From: Whitmania pigra
Lineage: Eukaryota; Annelida; Clitellata; Hirudinida; Haemopidae
NCBI GenBank assembly: GCA_021613335.1
Contig: JAJTWR010000465.1
Location: 22,501-86,500, forward strand
Length of the DNA: 64,000 nucleotides
Direction of reading: 5' to 3'
The notes below the pieces were generated by a model, which was not told where the DNA came from, searched no databases, and saw only the letters and a list, made by a program, of their open reading frames with translations. Shown piece after piece: positions 1 through 11,039 of this stretch; the stretch's first letter is position 1; each line of letters begins with the position of its first letter. Position numbers and translations under genes: made by a program.

Positions 1-92
1 TAATTTGCCATGTTGGATGAAAATTTTAGTAGCTTTTCTCCCCCTTCAAATCCGCTTACTGATTCCAATATGTGCCCCTCCAAAGTGTTCTT

Positions 93-198
93 GATCGAAC
101 AGGTGTTTGTATTGATCTTAAACCTAAGAGGTTAGACAACATAATAATCGCCACAGTCATCATTATCATTATTATCATCGCTACCACCACCATCACCA
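93..198. repeat. Left copy of a ~105-bp inverted repeat pair
   Basis: The stretch begins CAGGTGTTTGTATTGATC and ends in a CAT/CAC-rich tract. Its reverse complement recurs at about 9620-9730 with only small differences. The two copies point towards each other, with CAGGTGTTTG at the outer edges, as hAT-type terminal repeats do. I could not find a matching target duplication outside the two ends, so a single transposon spanning them is unproven. Confidence 0.7.
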
Positions 199-984
199 GG
201 GGGCAGGTGGGGTCACTGCCAGGAGGCCCGCATCTGTAAGGGGGCCCGGCCGATCCGATCATGTCAATTTTTGCACGTCTCTTCGTTTACCGTAGGCGAC
301 AGAATATAATGTCCTAATAGCCCCACAGTTTTACATACTGTAAAATACTTTTATATACCGCCGAACGAACAGTCCATTTCACGTAGGGTGTATAAACTCT
401 GTATTCTGATGTGAGATGTTAGGGTAAGGTGGTGTAGGACGCCCACACCATTTTAGGTGAAACGGACCATTACAGATCCTTTGATTTGTGTTGTTCCCTA
501 GCAGGAAAGGTTTGATTTACCATCACTTCTATTTCTGTGGAGTTATACACACTAGATTACTGCTAAAGTTGATTTTTGGTCTAAAGGATGTAAAAATCTT
601 ACATATTTAATTTGTCAAACTATCACGATATTGAAAGAGCATATCCGTTGCTATAATAAATAACAACAGCTATTGTTATTGTGTCATTTAGTAATGGCGT
701 CGTAACTAGGAAAAACGCCCACTTCGAGTCAACCATTTTATAACGCCTTCTTGCAATTTATATAATGGCATTGGACGTCATTTCTGTACCACATGTTAGG
801 TTACAAACTGACGTTCATGAAATATTCTCATATAAATGATGCAGTCGAAAAGTCGGCGCGTGTTGAGCGAAGCGTTTATTGTTGCGTCTCTACACGACAG
901 GGCTGTGCCCGTAGAAGTTGATGCATCACTTACTCTAGAAGGGAAATTGGTGGGAATTCCATGGATACAGTCGGCCTCTTAAAA
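199..984. other. Non-coding stretch without a recognised gene
   Basis: A short GC-rich patch with G runs lies at about 199-255, next to the inverted-repeat copy. The remainder is unremarkable AT-rich DNA. I see no open frame with family resemblance, RNA gene or clear repeat. Confidence 0.5.
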
Positions 985-1184
985 ATTCAGTCGATATGCC
1001 GTTGAATGAGCTGGAGCATCTGAAAACTAAACACGTTGCAAACCTCGGACAGAAAAGTCTGTCGCCATTCGACTTGCTGAACCGTCTACATACTTTGAAA
1101 ATCGATACATTGTTTCCAAACGTTGTCATTGGGCTTCCTATCTTCTGCACGCTTCCGGTTACCGTTGCTCCGTTGACTCGTTAA
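985..1184 (+). pseudogene. hAT transposase C-terminal fragment (ZMYM1-like)
   Basis: The frame from 996 encodes about 60 residues with the run LHTLKIDTLFPNVVIGL followed by FCTLPVTVA. This resembles the hAT C-terminal dimerisation region of zinc-finger-MYM-type-1-like transposases, where the text normally continues into an SAERSFS motif. Here the match breaks right after PVTVA and a stop follows, so this is a truncated relic. No zinc finger or catalytic part is present nearby. The minus-strand frame over the same bases is a shadow. Confidence 0.6.
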
Positions 1185-1189
1185 AACAG

Positions 1190-1335
1190 GCACAAAATCC
1201 TAACCAGCAATCTCTCTTGGCATTTTTGACAATCCATTGCGCACGTCCCTTTGCCCTGTTATATTCCGTGAAAGCTTCGTCTGCAGTCATCGTTCCAATA
1301 GGGGATAGTTCGTCTCCTAAGGCTGCTTTTAGGTA
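1190..1335 (-). pseudogene. Possible LINE ORF2 fragment (pre-RT linker)
   Basis: Read on the minus strand, about 45 codons stay open and spell a stretch ending in RAKGRAQWIVKNAKRDCW. Jockey/CR1-type LINE proteins carry a similar linker (a basic helix, then AKR-x-x-W) between endonuclease and reverse transcriptase. The fragment is short and isolated, and directly follows the hAT scrap. The assignment rests on this motif only. Confidence 0.35.
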
Positions 1336-2297
1336 CGATGTTCTTTAACATTCTCTTTTTTATACATCCCCTTAATTTATAATTATAATGTATTATTATA
1401 ATATATAACAAACAAAAAATCGATTAGTTTTAATAAAACATTTTATTCCAAAACTTTTCATTTGAAAAATCACCAGCAAGTATTTCAACTCAAGCAGGTT
1501 TTTAAAAAATTTGAAACAACCTCAATCGATGTTCGAATGAAGAAATTTAAATAAAAACGTGACATGACAGCTTCCAAATCAAATCACAGATACGCAGATT
1601 GTTTCATTTCCAAGTTTTAAATTTAAAATAGCATAAAATGAATTGTGTAAATAGATTTTGTTATGGTAACTATGGAAACGTTGAAGCAGAAATTTATACA
1701 TGTGGAATACTGATAGTGAGGCCTAAAATTGGCATAAAATCACAACAGTTTTAAAGCAGATGAAGGAAAATATGAGCTTGTTTTTGTCAGACATTCCATA
1801 TTAAATTAGGAAATTCTGTAAAAACACTTATCGTTTGTAGAAATTTGAAAATTATTTGCCAAATAAAAGTCAACTGTAGAGAGCATTCTTTCCACATAAG
1901 GATGAATCTACAACATTACTTCTGTAATTAAGCAATTATTTCCATTACAACTTTGTATTTATGTAAATAATGTATTATAATAATTTATTCAATAATAATA
2001 TATATTATATAATACTGAATTTAATATATTACTAATGAATTAAATAACAACAAAATACAATTAATTTCAAATGAATTCATTGAAGAGTTTCTTCAATTGG
2101 TCCCAATTGTTATCAAAATTTCAAAAAATTGTAAAAAACACGTGAAGCAATTTGAAGTCCAACAAAATAGTTTCTGTTCGTTCAAATCAATTTTGAAATC
2201 AATTTTCTCGTTTTTGAGCTTCAAGTGCTTTCGAAAATTGTTGATCAAATTTTGTTGCCTTGTTTAAAAGTTAACTCCCACCTATAGAAACACTTTC
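1336..2297. other. AT-rich intergenic stretch
   Basis: Very AT-rich sequence with TAATAT and AATT runs. I see no coding potential. It lies downstream of the minus-strand CRACD-like gene and may hold part of its 3' UTR beyond the polyadenylation signal at 2303-2298. Confidence 0.5.
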
Positions 2298-2303
2298 TTT
2301 ATT
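2298..2303 (-). terminator. Polyadenylation signal AATAAA of the CRACD-like gene
   Basis: On the minus strand AATAAA follows the stop codon at 2312-2310 by seven bases. It is the nearest canonical signal; usage cannot be seen from sequence. Confidence 0.45.
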
Positions 2304-2309
2304 TAGAAT

Positions 2310-4439
2310 TTACAAAATCTGCTTTTCACTCCACTCTTTAGATTTTCTTCTGGCCAAAGCAAACCAGGCAGGTTCTTGTTGAACGGGTTGAGGAAAATCA
2401 CGTCTTCTTGGAGCCGTGCTTGGAAAGAGTTGCTGACTGAAGAAACTGCTGCTCGGTTGGTTAGAAGAAGTGGAAGTAATACTCGCGTTGGTGTTCTGCT
2501 GCTGAGGTGCTTTTTGCGGGAAGCGACGAGAGGACAAGTTCTCCGATGTTTGTCTTGCATAAGAAATGCTTGCTTCTTGAGCTTTCGGTTGAACCTGCTT
2601 TATTGCTTGAATGGATTGAATGCTGCTTTGTGCAGGAGGCATGATGTAAGATTGTTGTACGACTGTTGCGTTTTGAGGTTGGTAGGTTACTCCGTTTGAT
2701 TTGTTACCATTCGAAGGTATTGTCAGTGGTCTTAATTGATTTCCATGACTGAGTTGTCGGTAGAATGTTATTTTTTCATGAGACTGTGAGGAGGAGTTTA
2801 TTGCAGAAGGAAATCTCAGGAAGGAGTGAGTTGTCTTTTCGCCTTTGGAGTCGTTATCGAGTGAGAATTCTGTCACTTTTAAAGACCCTCTGATGTAAGA
2901 TTCCTCAGAAAACGATCTTGAACGATTGAAACAGCTTCTTGGATCCTGTGTGCATTGAACTTTCTGCTGATTGACGTGATCATTATCTTTTGATTCTGCT
3001 TGATCGAAATATTTGATTATCAATTTTTCTGGCTGTTTCAGTCTGCTCTCGTAAGATTGCTGGTTGGAAACGAATCTACTCGTAATTGGCCTGGGCAAAG
3101 TTTTTGATTCTTTTTCACAATTTGATAAATTACGCCCTCGTATTTCATGAACTTTCACCTCATCGGAGGATGGTTCTTCGAGTTGAACTTTAACCGATCT
3201 TTCTTTGTCTTTTGCTGTCAGTCCTTCATTTGTTCGTCCGTTTGACTGCAAGGTTGGAACTGTTACTGTCGAAGTCAAGATTGTTGTGGCATTTTTGTCA
3301 AAATCACTCGTATCATCGCCAGCAAAACTCAAATGTTTCGATTGCCTGCTTGCTTCAGAAACGAAATTTTTGCAACATTCAGAATCTCTGGAATCATTCG
3401 AGTTTAGAATCGGCTGAGATGTTGTTTTCTCGCTCGAAAAATCCGTCTCTCCATTTGAAGAATGCGAGTCAGGCTCTAGCAAAGCATCGCTCAAATAAGA
3501 ATCTCCCTCTGATCCTTTTCCTTCAGCCTGCATCTTTTTCCGCCGAAATCTGTCGAACATCTGCGCCAGTTCTGAACTGCTTTCTTCATTAGACCCCGCC
3601 GATTTTGGTTTCTTTGCAACGCAGGTTAGCGAACGTTTAGTGGCCAGACCCTTGACCAACTTACTCGGAGGTATGAGGGCGAACGGAGACTGCGGCTGGT
3701 TTACAAACTCCGAACGAGCACCTTCGTTCCTGGACATTTCCAGTTCGTCCAAACTGCAACTACTCGCTGCAACGTTGTGTTTGAAAGCTGAAGACACCTC
3801 TTTGATGAGTTCGGCATGAAGAGGATTCGTCTTCGCTCCGATTGGGATGCTCCTCTTTTTCTTCGCTTGTGGCAAACTGGCACCAGACTGCTTCTTCTGC
3901 CAGATGTCGTCCTCGAAGAATTGGTGAGAATCTGAATGCTGTTGGTTCAAAGATATGTTGGGGTTGGAATTACTAGGCTGAGGTACAGTATAGGACTGAT
4001 AAGTGTGTCGATATCGAGGTTGATATATGGGTATCGATTGACTATCGGATGTCGTGTGACTTGATTGATGACGTTGAGCGGAAATATTTCTTCCATCATG
4101 CGATGACCGCTGAGATTCTGGATGTGATGAATACTGACGCTGTGAAGCATTTTGGATTTTGTCGTTTTGTGAGAATTGAGGCAAATTGTACTGAGCAAAT
4201 GTGTGACTGCTTTGTCGATGGCTATTATCCAGTTCGCTTTTAATAGACTGCTTGTTAGCAGCCAAAGAATGGTCCCAAGAAAGGGAGAAGCTGCCTAGCG
4301 TGTTCATCGCAGAATCAATGTCAGTTTCCGTCACGTGCAAGGCTTTCATTTTGGTCGAATTGACGGAGTTTCTTGAGGATATCCCTGCGTCTAAATGTCT
4401 TTCTCTCTGGCACCTCGTTACTTGAGCCTCGTCTTTTTT
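2310..4439 (-). CDS. CRACD: CRACD-like gene, large terminal exon
   Basis: The reading frame is open from the acceptor at 4440 through 709 codons to TAA at 2312-2310; the first methionine in the exon (4349) is internal. It begins KKDEAQVTRCQRERHLDAG, continues through Ser/Gln-rich sequence, and has a basic block (QAKKKRSIPIGAKTNP) about a quarter of the way in. It closes with the EPAW-x-ALA-RRK-x-x-WS signature. AATAAA lies at 2303-2298, only seven bases after the stop, implying a very short 3' UTR unless a later signal is used. Plus-strand frames over this exon are shadows. Confidence 0.8.
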   Translation of the reverse strand, partial: KKDEAQVTRCQRERHLDAGISSRNSVNSTKMKALHVTETDIDSAMNTLGSFSLSWDHSLAANKQSIKSELDNSHRQSSHTFAQYNLPQFSQNDKIQNASQRQYSSHPESQRSSHDGRNISAQRHQSSHTTSDSQSIPIYQPRYRHTYQSYTVPQPSNSNPNISLNQQHSDSHQFFEDDIWQKKQSGASLPQAKKKRSIPIGAKTNPLHAELIKEVSSAFKHNVAASSCSLDELEMSRNEGARSEFVNQPQSPFALIPPSKLVKGLATKRSLTCVAKKPKSAGSNEESSSELAQMFDRFRRKKMQAEGKGSEGDSYLSDALLEPDSHSSNGETDFSSEKTTSQPILNSNDSRDSECCKNFVSEASRQSKHLSFAGDDTSDFDKNATTILTSTVTVPTLQSNGRTNEGLTAKDKERSVKVQLEEPSSDEVKVHEIRGRNLSNCEKESKTLPRPITSRFVSNQQSYESRLKQPEKLIIKYFDQAESKDNDHVNQQKVQCTQDPRSCFNRSRSFSEESYIRGSLKVTEFSLDNDSKGEKTTHSFLRFPSAINSSSQSHEKITFYRQLSHGNQLRPLTIPSNGNKSNGVTYQPQNATVVQQSYIMPPAQSSIQSIQAIKQVQPKAQEASISYARQTSENLSSRRFPQKAPQQQNTNASITSTSSNQPSSSFFSQQLFPSTAPRRRDFPQPVQQEPAWFALARRKSKEWSEKQIL

Positions 4440-7400
4440 CTAAAACGACAAATAGTTACAGACAGACACGACATTATCATACACACGAACAAATAACAAT
4501 ATTTTTAGATTATTAAAGCGATTGAATATAATTTGTGTCAATAATTGGTTGCATGTTTTGTGGCATTTAATGGGGCTCATTCATACTTATTGAATGAAAA
4601 GGTTTAAACAATTAACTGTTAAAATGGAATGGTTTTCCTTTTCAGCAACGTTGTAACACGTTTGTCGCTGTCGTTGTCGATCCTGATAATGATGGCATTG
4701 TTGTTGGCTAATTGGTCTTTTGGTTTGCAAAGAATGATATTGAGGGAGGCGCTTCACATTATCGTGATGTCGACTAGTTTGCTGCTTCGAATCGAGCATC
4801 GTCGAAAGATGATGATGATAATGATGTTGTGTAAGTTGTTGATGATGATTTCGAGGATGGTAATGATGAACGGCTGTGTCATCTGATGATTGATCAGCCG
4901 TGGAATCTGCTGCAAATCTGCACTTTTGCTTCTTCAGTGCGATTCTATGTTTGGCTGCACTGCTGTCCAAACAGGGATGACTCAAAATTGACGGTATTAA
5001 TGGGTTTGTCCCGATATTGACAAATGCTACAATTGCAACGTTATTACTATCAAATAATAATATTAGTTATTCAATAATTACTAGCAAATAATAATATTAG
5101 CAGGGCTGTTATTATTTAAAAATCACGTGTTTTTTCCTATAAATTTTATCCGTTTGTTTAGCGATAAACATTGTCTCATGCCTTGCATAAATTATGCTAA
5201 GTTCTGCATCAATTACCTGGAACAGATTCCTTTGTTTCTTCTGTTTTCGAATGAGAGAAGATCTGAAAATGTGACAATCTTTTGAGATGACTTAATTTTA
5301 TGATAATTTTGCTCAATTATTACTGAAAAAACTGTGGCTGACATTGATGAAATTAATCAACGTTATTATTATTAATGTCAATATTATTATTATCATCATT
5401 ATCGTCATCGTCATCATCGTCATCATTGTCATTATCATTAAGCTCACGTTAATTGTAATATTATATTATAGTGCGTTCATCTAAACTTTAATGTGCACTG
5501 AAAGTGTATTTATAATAAGTAATCGAAAGTAATTTCAGTTAACTTCTTCCTCTTGAGAACTCAAAGTATTCAGTTTGAAGCAGAAGTAAAATTCGCTCTC
5601 ATTTGGCGGCGAATCCTCAGAAGTTGTTCTTCCGCTGTTCATCTTGGTTCTCGACTCCATGTTTCCATGTGTTGAACTTTGTGTTTCCTGCGATGACCTC
5701 GTTCTTGTGGAGTCCACGTTATGGAAAGCATCTCTCAAATGTGATTTGTAGGGCGAGTGGAGGAGTTGCATGTGGAAGCCCGTGTCCTCGAAGGATTCGT
5801 CGAGGTTCTGAGGAGATTCGAGTTCCTGGTAATGTTTTTCTTCTTCGCTTGTGCAAGGTTGAGATTCTCGACCGCTTGTGATCGCTTTCTGCTGGTCTTG
5901 TGGCGAGTCAAAAAGGCTGCCAACAGAGGAGCTTTTCCGTGGATCATGTGCTTCAACGTGTCTGTCAATGCATCTCATTAATGTATTAATGTTTTTGTTT
6001 ATTATTATTATTATTTTATTTATTATTTGTAATTAACATTATTACGTTTTATTTATTATTCTATTATTGCTGGTGGAGAAACATATTGTTGTAAACTTAG
6101 ATTTTTGGAAATTAATTAAGTTTATATTGCTAATATAATTAAATTTGTACTTGATTATATTTGGCATCTTTTCCGGGCACGTGGGATATATTTTTGCTAC
6201 AGAAAAGCATTCTCGATAATCACCTGACAAACAACGAGAATCAAGACAACTTAGAAGCCCAAATAACCATTTGCATCCTTAAGTACCTCAATTACTTAAA
6301 CGCTTAACTTCTATTATTCAGTTCCGTTAACTGAATACCTGCTCTAATAAACTTATTAGTTAACTTACTTATTTGCGGACCCCCGGGTTATTTCAATATC
6401 AAACTTTTTTTGACATCATTATAAGGATAGTCATCCAGATGCATCAGAGTTGAACAAGAAATAAGAATTGCCTGACATGATATAATATAATATAATATAA
6501 TATAATATAAATAATATAATATAATATAATATAATATAATATAATATAATTAATATAATATAATATAATATTAATATAATATAATATAATATAATATAAT
6601 ATAATATAATATAATATAATATAATATAATATAATGTAATGTAATGTAATGTAATGTAATGTAATGTAATGTAATGTAATGTAATGTAATGTAATGTAAT
6701 GTAATGTAATGTAATGTAATGTAATGTAATGTAATGTAATGTAATGTAATGTAATGTAATGTAATGTAATGTAATGTAATGTAATGTAATGTAATGTAAT
6801 GTAATGTAATGTATGTAATGTAATGTAATGTAATGTAATGTAATGTAATGTAATGTAATGTAATGTAACGTACGTAACGTAACGTAACGTAACGTAACGT
6901 AATGTAATGTATGTAATGTAATGTAACGTACGTAACGTAACGTAACATAACATAACATAACATAACATAATATAATAAAAGTCGTGGCGAAATCTATTCT
7001 TGAAATAATTCTAAGATAGAATAAATACTTCATAAAACATTATTGCATTCTTGCGATAAAAAATAAACATCTAAACATATAAAAAGTACATCAACAATTA
7101 TTTTATTCATGGAAGCACCAAAGTTACAGAAATAATGATGAAGTTGATTTGCAGATGTTTTATTCAGGAAGGCATCAGCCAGGATTTATTTTAGATTGAA
7201 CATTGTAAGATTTTATGGCAACAAAATGCAGCATATATCAGCAGATTAATAATTATTATATAATAAATTTTACTATCAATCAAATTTCAAAAGTTCAATT
7301 AATAAGTTGCATTTTGAAAATCAAATCGAAAGGAAAGATCGTAGTTAATTGTAATTTTTAAAAGTGTTTTTGGACATTTTGTGAATATTTAATTTGGTCA

Positions 7401-7722
7401 TAAGCTCACATAAAGAGCAGGTGAGTCATTCAAAGCAAATATCGAAACATTCAGCTTAACATAAATGTTTAGAAACATAATAAAAATAATAATATATAAT
7501 AACATAATAAACATTCTTAAATGCGTCGACTTAGTGTTGTTTATGTCATGATTATTTAAATGTGAATCAAATAAGATTACGATGAAGACAGTATTTTAAA
7601 TCGAACTCACGCATCTTTTGAACTTTGACATTTTGAACTTTGACATGTTGACCCTGGTGTCGCCAAATCCTTGTTCTTCGTCGGAAAGAAACTTTTGAAG
7701 GAGTGCAAACGTTCTCGAGTGT
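2310..7722 (-). CDS. CRACD: CRACD-like actin capping-protein regulator, multi-exon
   Basis: Five minus-strand exons join with matching phases: 7722-7611, 5961-5544, 5262-5217, 5026 to about 4758, and 4439-2310. The first encodes RERLHSFKSFFPTKNK, like the basic FKxFF segment near the start of vertebrate CRACD. The fourth encodes LDSSAAKHRIALKKQK, like the family's LDNSAAKHKLAVKPKK block. The last ends QEPAWFALARRKSKEWS, matching the C-terminal EPAWLALAKRKAKAWS signature. CRACD (KIAA1211) binds capping protein and promotes actin polymerisation in the cytoplasm. The protein is about 1,000 residues, mostly low-complexity Ser/Gln/Asn-rich linker. Three introns have good signals (GTGAGT at 7610-7605, CAG|GTAATT at 5217/5216, TTTTAG acceptor at 4441-4440). 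The donor of exon four is uncertain (AAT|GTGAAG at 4758 fits the phase). The true start is not fixed; see the candidate at 9062-9089. Confidence 0.75.
4758..5026 (-). CDS. CRACD: CRACD-like gene, exon with SAAKHRIALK block
   Basis: The acceptor TTGTAG at 5028-5027 leaves two bases that complete a codon with the last G of the previous exon, giving A-FVNIGTNPLIPSILSHP and then the conserved SAAKHRIALK block. The frame stays open to 4587 with His/Gln-rich sequence. A GTGAAG donor after 4758 is in phase with the next exon. A weaker one in the YNV codons near 4645 would also fit, so the left edge is provisional. Confidence 0.65.
5217..5262 (-). CDS. CRACD: CRACD-like gene, 46-bp micro-exon
   Basis: A TTTTCAG acceptor at 5264-5263 and CAG|GTAATT donor at 5217/5216 bound 46 bases. 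In the phase set by the preceding exon they read IFSHSKTEETKESVP plus one base. The extra base changes phase exactly as needed to enter the next exon. It is too short to show up as an open frame by itself. Confidence 0.7.
5544..5961 (-). CDS. CRACD: CRACD-like gene, Ser-rich exon
   Basis: The exon encodes HVEAHDPRKSSSVGSLFDSP onwards for 139 codons. The acceptor GACAG at 5966-5962 leaves one base, which completes the split GC-A codon from the exon at 7611. The donor GAA|GTTAAC at 5544/5543 closes in phase 0. The region is polar, with several Ser-rich phospho-site-like patches, and has no recognisable fold. Confidence 0.7.
6474..6975. repeat. Mosaic pentanucleotide microsatellite
   Basis: About 500 bp of 5-bp units change in blocks: ATAAT from about 6480 to 6635, GTAAT from about 6635 to 6867, then CGTAA blocks mixed with GTAAT to about 6945, and CATAA to about 6970. 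Occasional one- or two-base slips occur. The array lies in the intron between the CRACD-like exons at 7611 and 5961. Long open frames across it (LHYIT repeats) are artefacts of the 5-bp unit. Confidence 0.95.
7611..7722 (-). CDS. CRACD: CRACD-like gene, FKSFF exon
   Basis: An AAG acceptor at 7725-7723 and a strong GTGAGT donor at 7610-7605 bound 112 bases. They read T-RERLHSFKSFFPTKNKDLA and then a Cys/Ser-rich repeat (TCQSSKCQSSKDA) produced by a duplicated 15-bp unit. Entry needs one base from an upstream exon, so at least one further coding exon exists upstream. Confidence 0.65.
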
Positions 7723-9600
7723 CTTAACAAATTGAAAACATACCTTTCAGTCATAAGACAAATTATACATTTTATAAAACAATTATCAAATAAAATATAA
7801 TTGTAATTGATTATCGATAATTATGTTGAAACGTTTCTTTAAATATTTCAAATCAACATGTATTTACTAACAAACTACTTATCCACTCAATAAGCTCCTT
7901 TGATCGGAACAAATTTAAGGCACAAATGTAATTGGCAGACACTTTATGGAAAATAATTTGTGATGAAAGACTGGAGATATTATTCGACGCTGAATATTTG
8001 TGCACTTTCTGTTTTAATTTGTAATTTTCGAGCGTTGTTTTAATATTTTTTATCTTTAAATTTTTGTTTTTGAATTTATATTTGCATGTTTATATTTATA
8101 TCCATGAAGATAATTTCACAATTCGCACAATTCTATTTAAATTTACCGCCAAAAATTCTTGAATGTAAAGCTAATTAAACCATAAAATAAATATTTGGCA
8201 CCCTTACTGATCACTCATATGCAATTGCCGACGCAAATATGTTTTTCAAATTACGCACTAATACGAAATTATCTTATAATTATGCAGAGAAACAAAATGT
8301 TGTGGTTTTAGAAAGAGGCAAACATTTGTCATCCATTTATATGACCTACGATCCATTCATCCATTCATGTACTTATTCGTTCTTCCATCCATCCTTAGCT
8401 CCAGGGATGTGTAAATTTAATAAAGAATTCTTCCGAGAAAAAAAATGACCCTTATGTGATTTTATCACTTTTTTATGATTGAGTTACGTGATATATTTGG
8501 AACTTCAAAAAATTTTTTTCTGATTACCCATTTGTACCTTCCATCAATAATTTTGTAATATTTTTATGTGCTGTTTTAATTCGTAGTGCTTTGAATAATG
8601 CATTACTATAGATTTGAATGACAAATGTTGTTTTAATCACATAGGGAATGCTTATTTCGTAACAAAAGTAAAATCGATTATTATAAGTAATAATTTAATG
8701 TCCATTTTTGCCTTTTTAAGATTCCTTCAACTCCGACGTGTTGCGTGGGAATTCCTTCATCTCCAGTTATGAACTATTTTTGTTTCACAGAATCGTGTGC
8801 ATAACGACGCAGTTAAGTGTAAAGCAGTTACTATTAATATTAATAATCATCGTCAACATTTGTTCAATATGAACTTTATTCCAAAATATGCCTGCTCTCG
8901 TATCCTAGAAAAAGTTGAATATCTTAAATGTTAGCATTCGTGAATCAATAAACGTCCAAGCAGCTTTGAAAAAAAGTATAAATAATTATAAATAACTTAA
9001 AAACAATGTAAACAATAAATTTATTTCCAATAAAAAAGAAAGAAAATCATTCACAAAAAACCTTCATCGCGTAATTCTTTGTTCTCCATGTCCTCCTAAA
9101 TTCTTTCAAATCATCTTTTCCATGCAACTGGACTACACTCCATGGGAAATGTTCGTGGTTGTTGTTGTTGTTATTTGTAGTAGATATTCGTCAACTTGTA
9201 TCAACGACAGAAACCTGAGCAACTTCTTGAAACGATCCTAAAGAAACATTTCAGTTGATTACTTCTTTCACATCGAACATCGGTTTAAGGTCGTAGTTTT
9301 AGTTTATCTTCTTCTCCGTGTCGTTGCACGAGTTGCGAGTAGAACCGCAGAATCTGCTTTCAGCCCAGCGCTGTCCTCTGCCAAATGTGCTCTCATACAT
9401 TAACTGCATCTCTCTATTATCTCTCTCTGACATTATTTCGCGTCATCATCATCATCATCATCATCATCATAACTATCATCATCGTCGTCGTTGTAGTCGC
9501 CATACTGAGCCTATCATTGTTTTGTCCTGTGAGAATTCCTTAATATTCTCATTCAACTGAGTCTTATTAAACGTCGCTGTCAAGATTGTCACGTCACAGT
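7723..9600. other. AT-rich stretch upstream of the CRACD-like exons
   Basis: No gene recognised apart from the candidate micro-exon at 9062-9089. A short CAT run lies at 9446-9472. This is probably intron and 5' flank of the CRACD-like gene. Confidence 0.4.
9062..9089 (-). CDS. Candidate first coding exon of the CRACD-like gene
   Basis: ATG at 9089-9087 opens MENKELRDE plus one base, the phase required by the exon at 7722. The following donor, G|GTTTTTTG, is poor. This is a guess from phase and position only. Confidence 0.2.
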
Positions 9601-9604
9601 TGAG

Positions 9605-9735
9605 GTAGTAATGATAATGATGGTGGTGGTGGTGGTGGTAGCGATGATAATAATGATAATGATGACTGTGGCGATTATTATGTTGTCTAACCTCTTAGTG
9701 TCGGATTAAGATCAATACAAACACCTGTTGGCTCC
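9605..9735. repeat. Right copy of the ~105-bp inverted repeat pair
   Basis: The segment runs from a GGT/GAT-rich tract to GATCAATACAAACACCTG and is the reverse complement of 93-198. See the left copy for details. Confidence 0.7.
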
Positions 9736-9869
9736 CCTCCGCACAAGTACTCGTCCATTCACCATTCACCATTCACCATTCAGTTGTCGGCACAGAATTG
9801 ACAGCATGCTGCTCCACAAGATCAATATTCTGCTGACTGCTCTGCAATCTCAGCCACTTCCAATGCTTT

Positions 9870-11020
9870 CCATTGTTGTTGTTATTATGATCACTAGTAA
9901 TAGTACTACTATTTATTGTAACCATTATTGTTGTAACCATCCATTGTTGTTGTTATTATTATGATCACTAGTAATAGTACTACTATTTATTGTAACCATT
10001 ATTGTTGTAACCATCCATTTTTGTTGTTATTATTATGATCACTAGTAATAGTACTACTATTTATTGTAACCATTATTGTTGTAACCATCCATTGTTGTTG
10101 TTATTATTATGATCACTAGTAATAGTACTACTATTTATTGTAACCATTGTTGTTGTTATTATTATGATCACTAGTAATAGTACTACTATTTATTGTAACC
10201 ATTATTGTTGTAACCATCCATTGTGTTGTTTATTATTATGATCACTAGTAATAGTACTACTATTTATTGTAACCATTATTGTTGTAACCATCCATTGTTG
10301 TTGTTATTATTATGATCACTAGTAATAGTACTACTATTTATTGTAACCATTATTGTTGTAACCATCCATTGTTTGTTGTTATATTATGATCACTAGTAAT
10401 AGTACTACTATTTATTGTAACCATTATTGTTGTAACCATCCATTGTTGTTGTTATTATTATGATCACTAGTAATAGTACTACTATTTATTGTAACCATTA
10501 TTGTTGTAACCATCCATTGTTGTTGTTATTATTATGATCACTAGTAATAGTACTACTATTTATTGTAACCATTATTGTTGTAACCATCCATTGTTGTTGT
10601 TATTATTATGATCACTAGTAATAGTACTACTATTTATTGTAACCATTATTGTTGTAACCATCCATTGTTGTTGTTATTATTATGATCACTAGTAATAGTA
10701 CTACTATTTATTGTAACCATTATTGTTGTAACCATCCATTGTTGTTGTTATTATTATGATCACTAGTAATAGTACTACTATTTATTGTAACCATTATTGT
10801 TGTAACCATCCTTGTTGTTGTTATTATTATGATCACTAGTAATAGTACTACTATTTATTGTAACCATTATTGTTGTAACCATCCATTGTTGTTGTTATTA
10901 TTATGATCACTAGTAATAGTACTACTATTTATTGTAACCATTATTGTTGTAACCATCCATTGTTGTTGTTATTATTATGATCACTAGTAATAGTACTACT
11001 ATTTATTGTAACCATTATCA
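9870..11020. repeat. Minisatellite, ~16 copies of a 74-bp unit
   Basis: The unit holds (TTG)n-(TTA)n, then ATGATCACTAGTAATAGTAC, TACTATTTATTGTAACC, and ATTATTGTTGTAACCATCCA. About 16 copies of the GATCACTAGTAATAG core recur every 72-75 bp; one unit (about 10150-10165) lacks its ATTATTGTTGTAACCATCC part. Differences are nearly all single-base slips in the TTG/TTA run, so the copies are very homogeneous. The core contains the palindromes ACTAGT and AGTACT. Confidence 0.95.
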
Positions 11021-11039
11021 ATGTTGTCGTTGTTGGTTT

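Noticed and set aside
2376..2699. Plus-strand frame opposite the CRACD-like exon
   Set aside because: Shadow of the minus-strand exon; no family motif.
6431..7033. 200-codon frame of LHYIT repeats
   Set aside because: Produced by the 5-bp microsatellite, open in all three minus frames.
9870..11020. CRISPR-like array
   Set aside because: The 74-bp units are contiguous with no unique spacers, and the window is eukaryotic.
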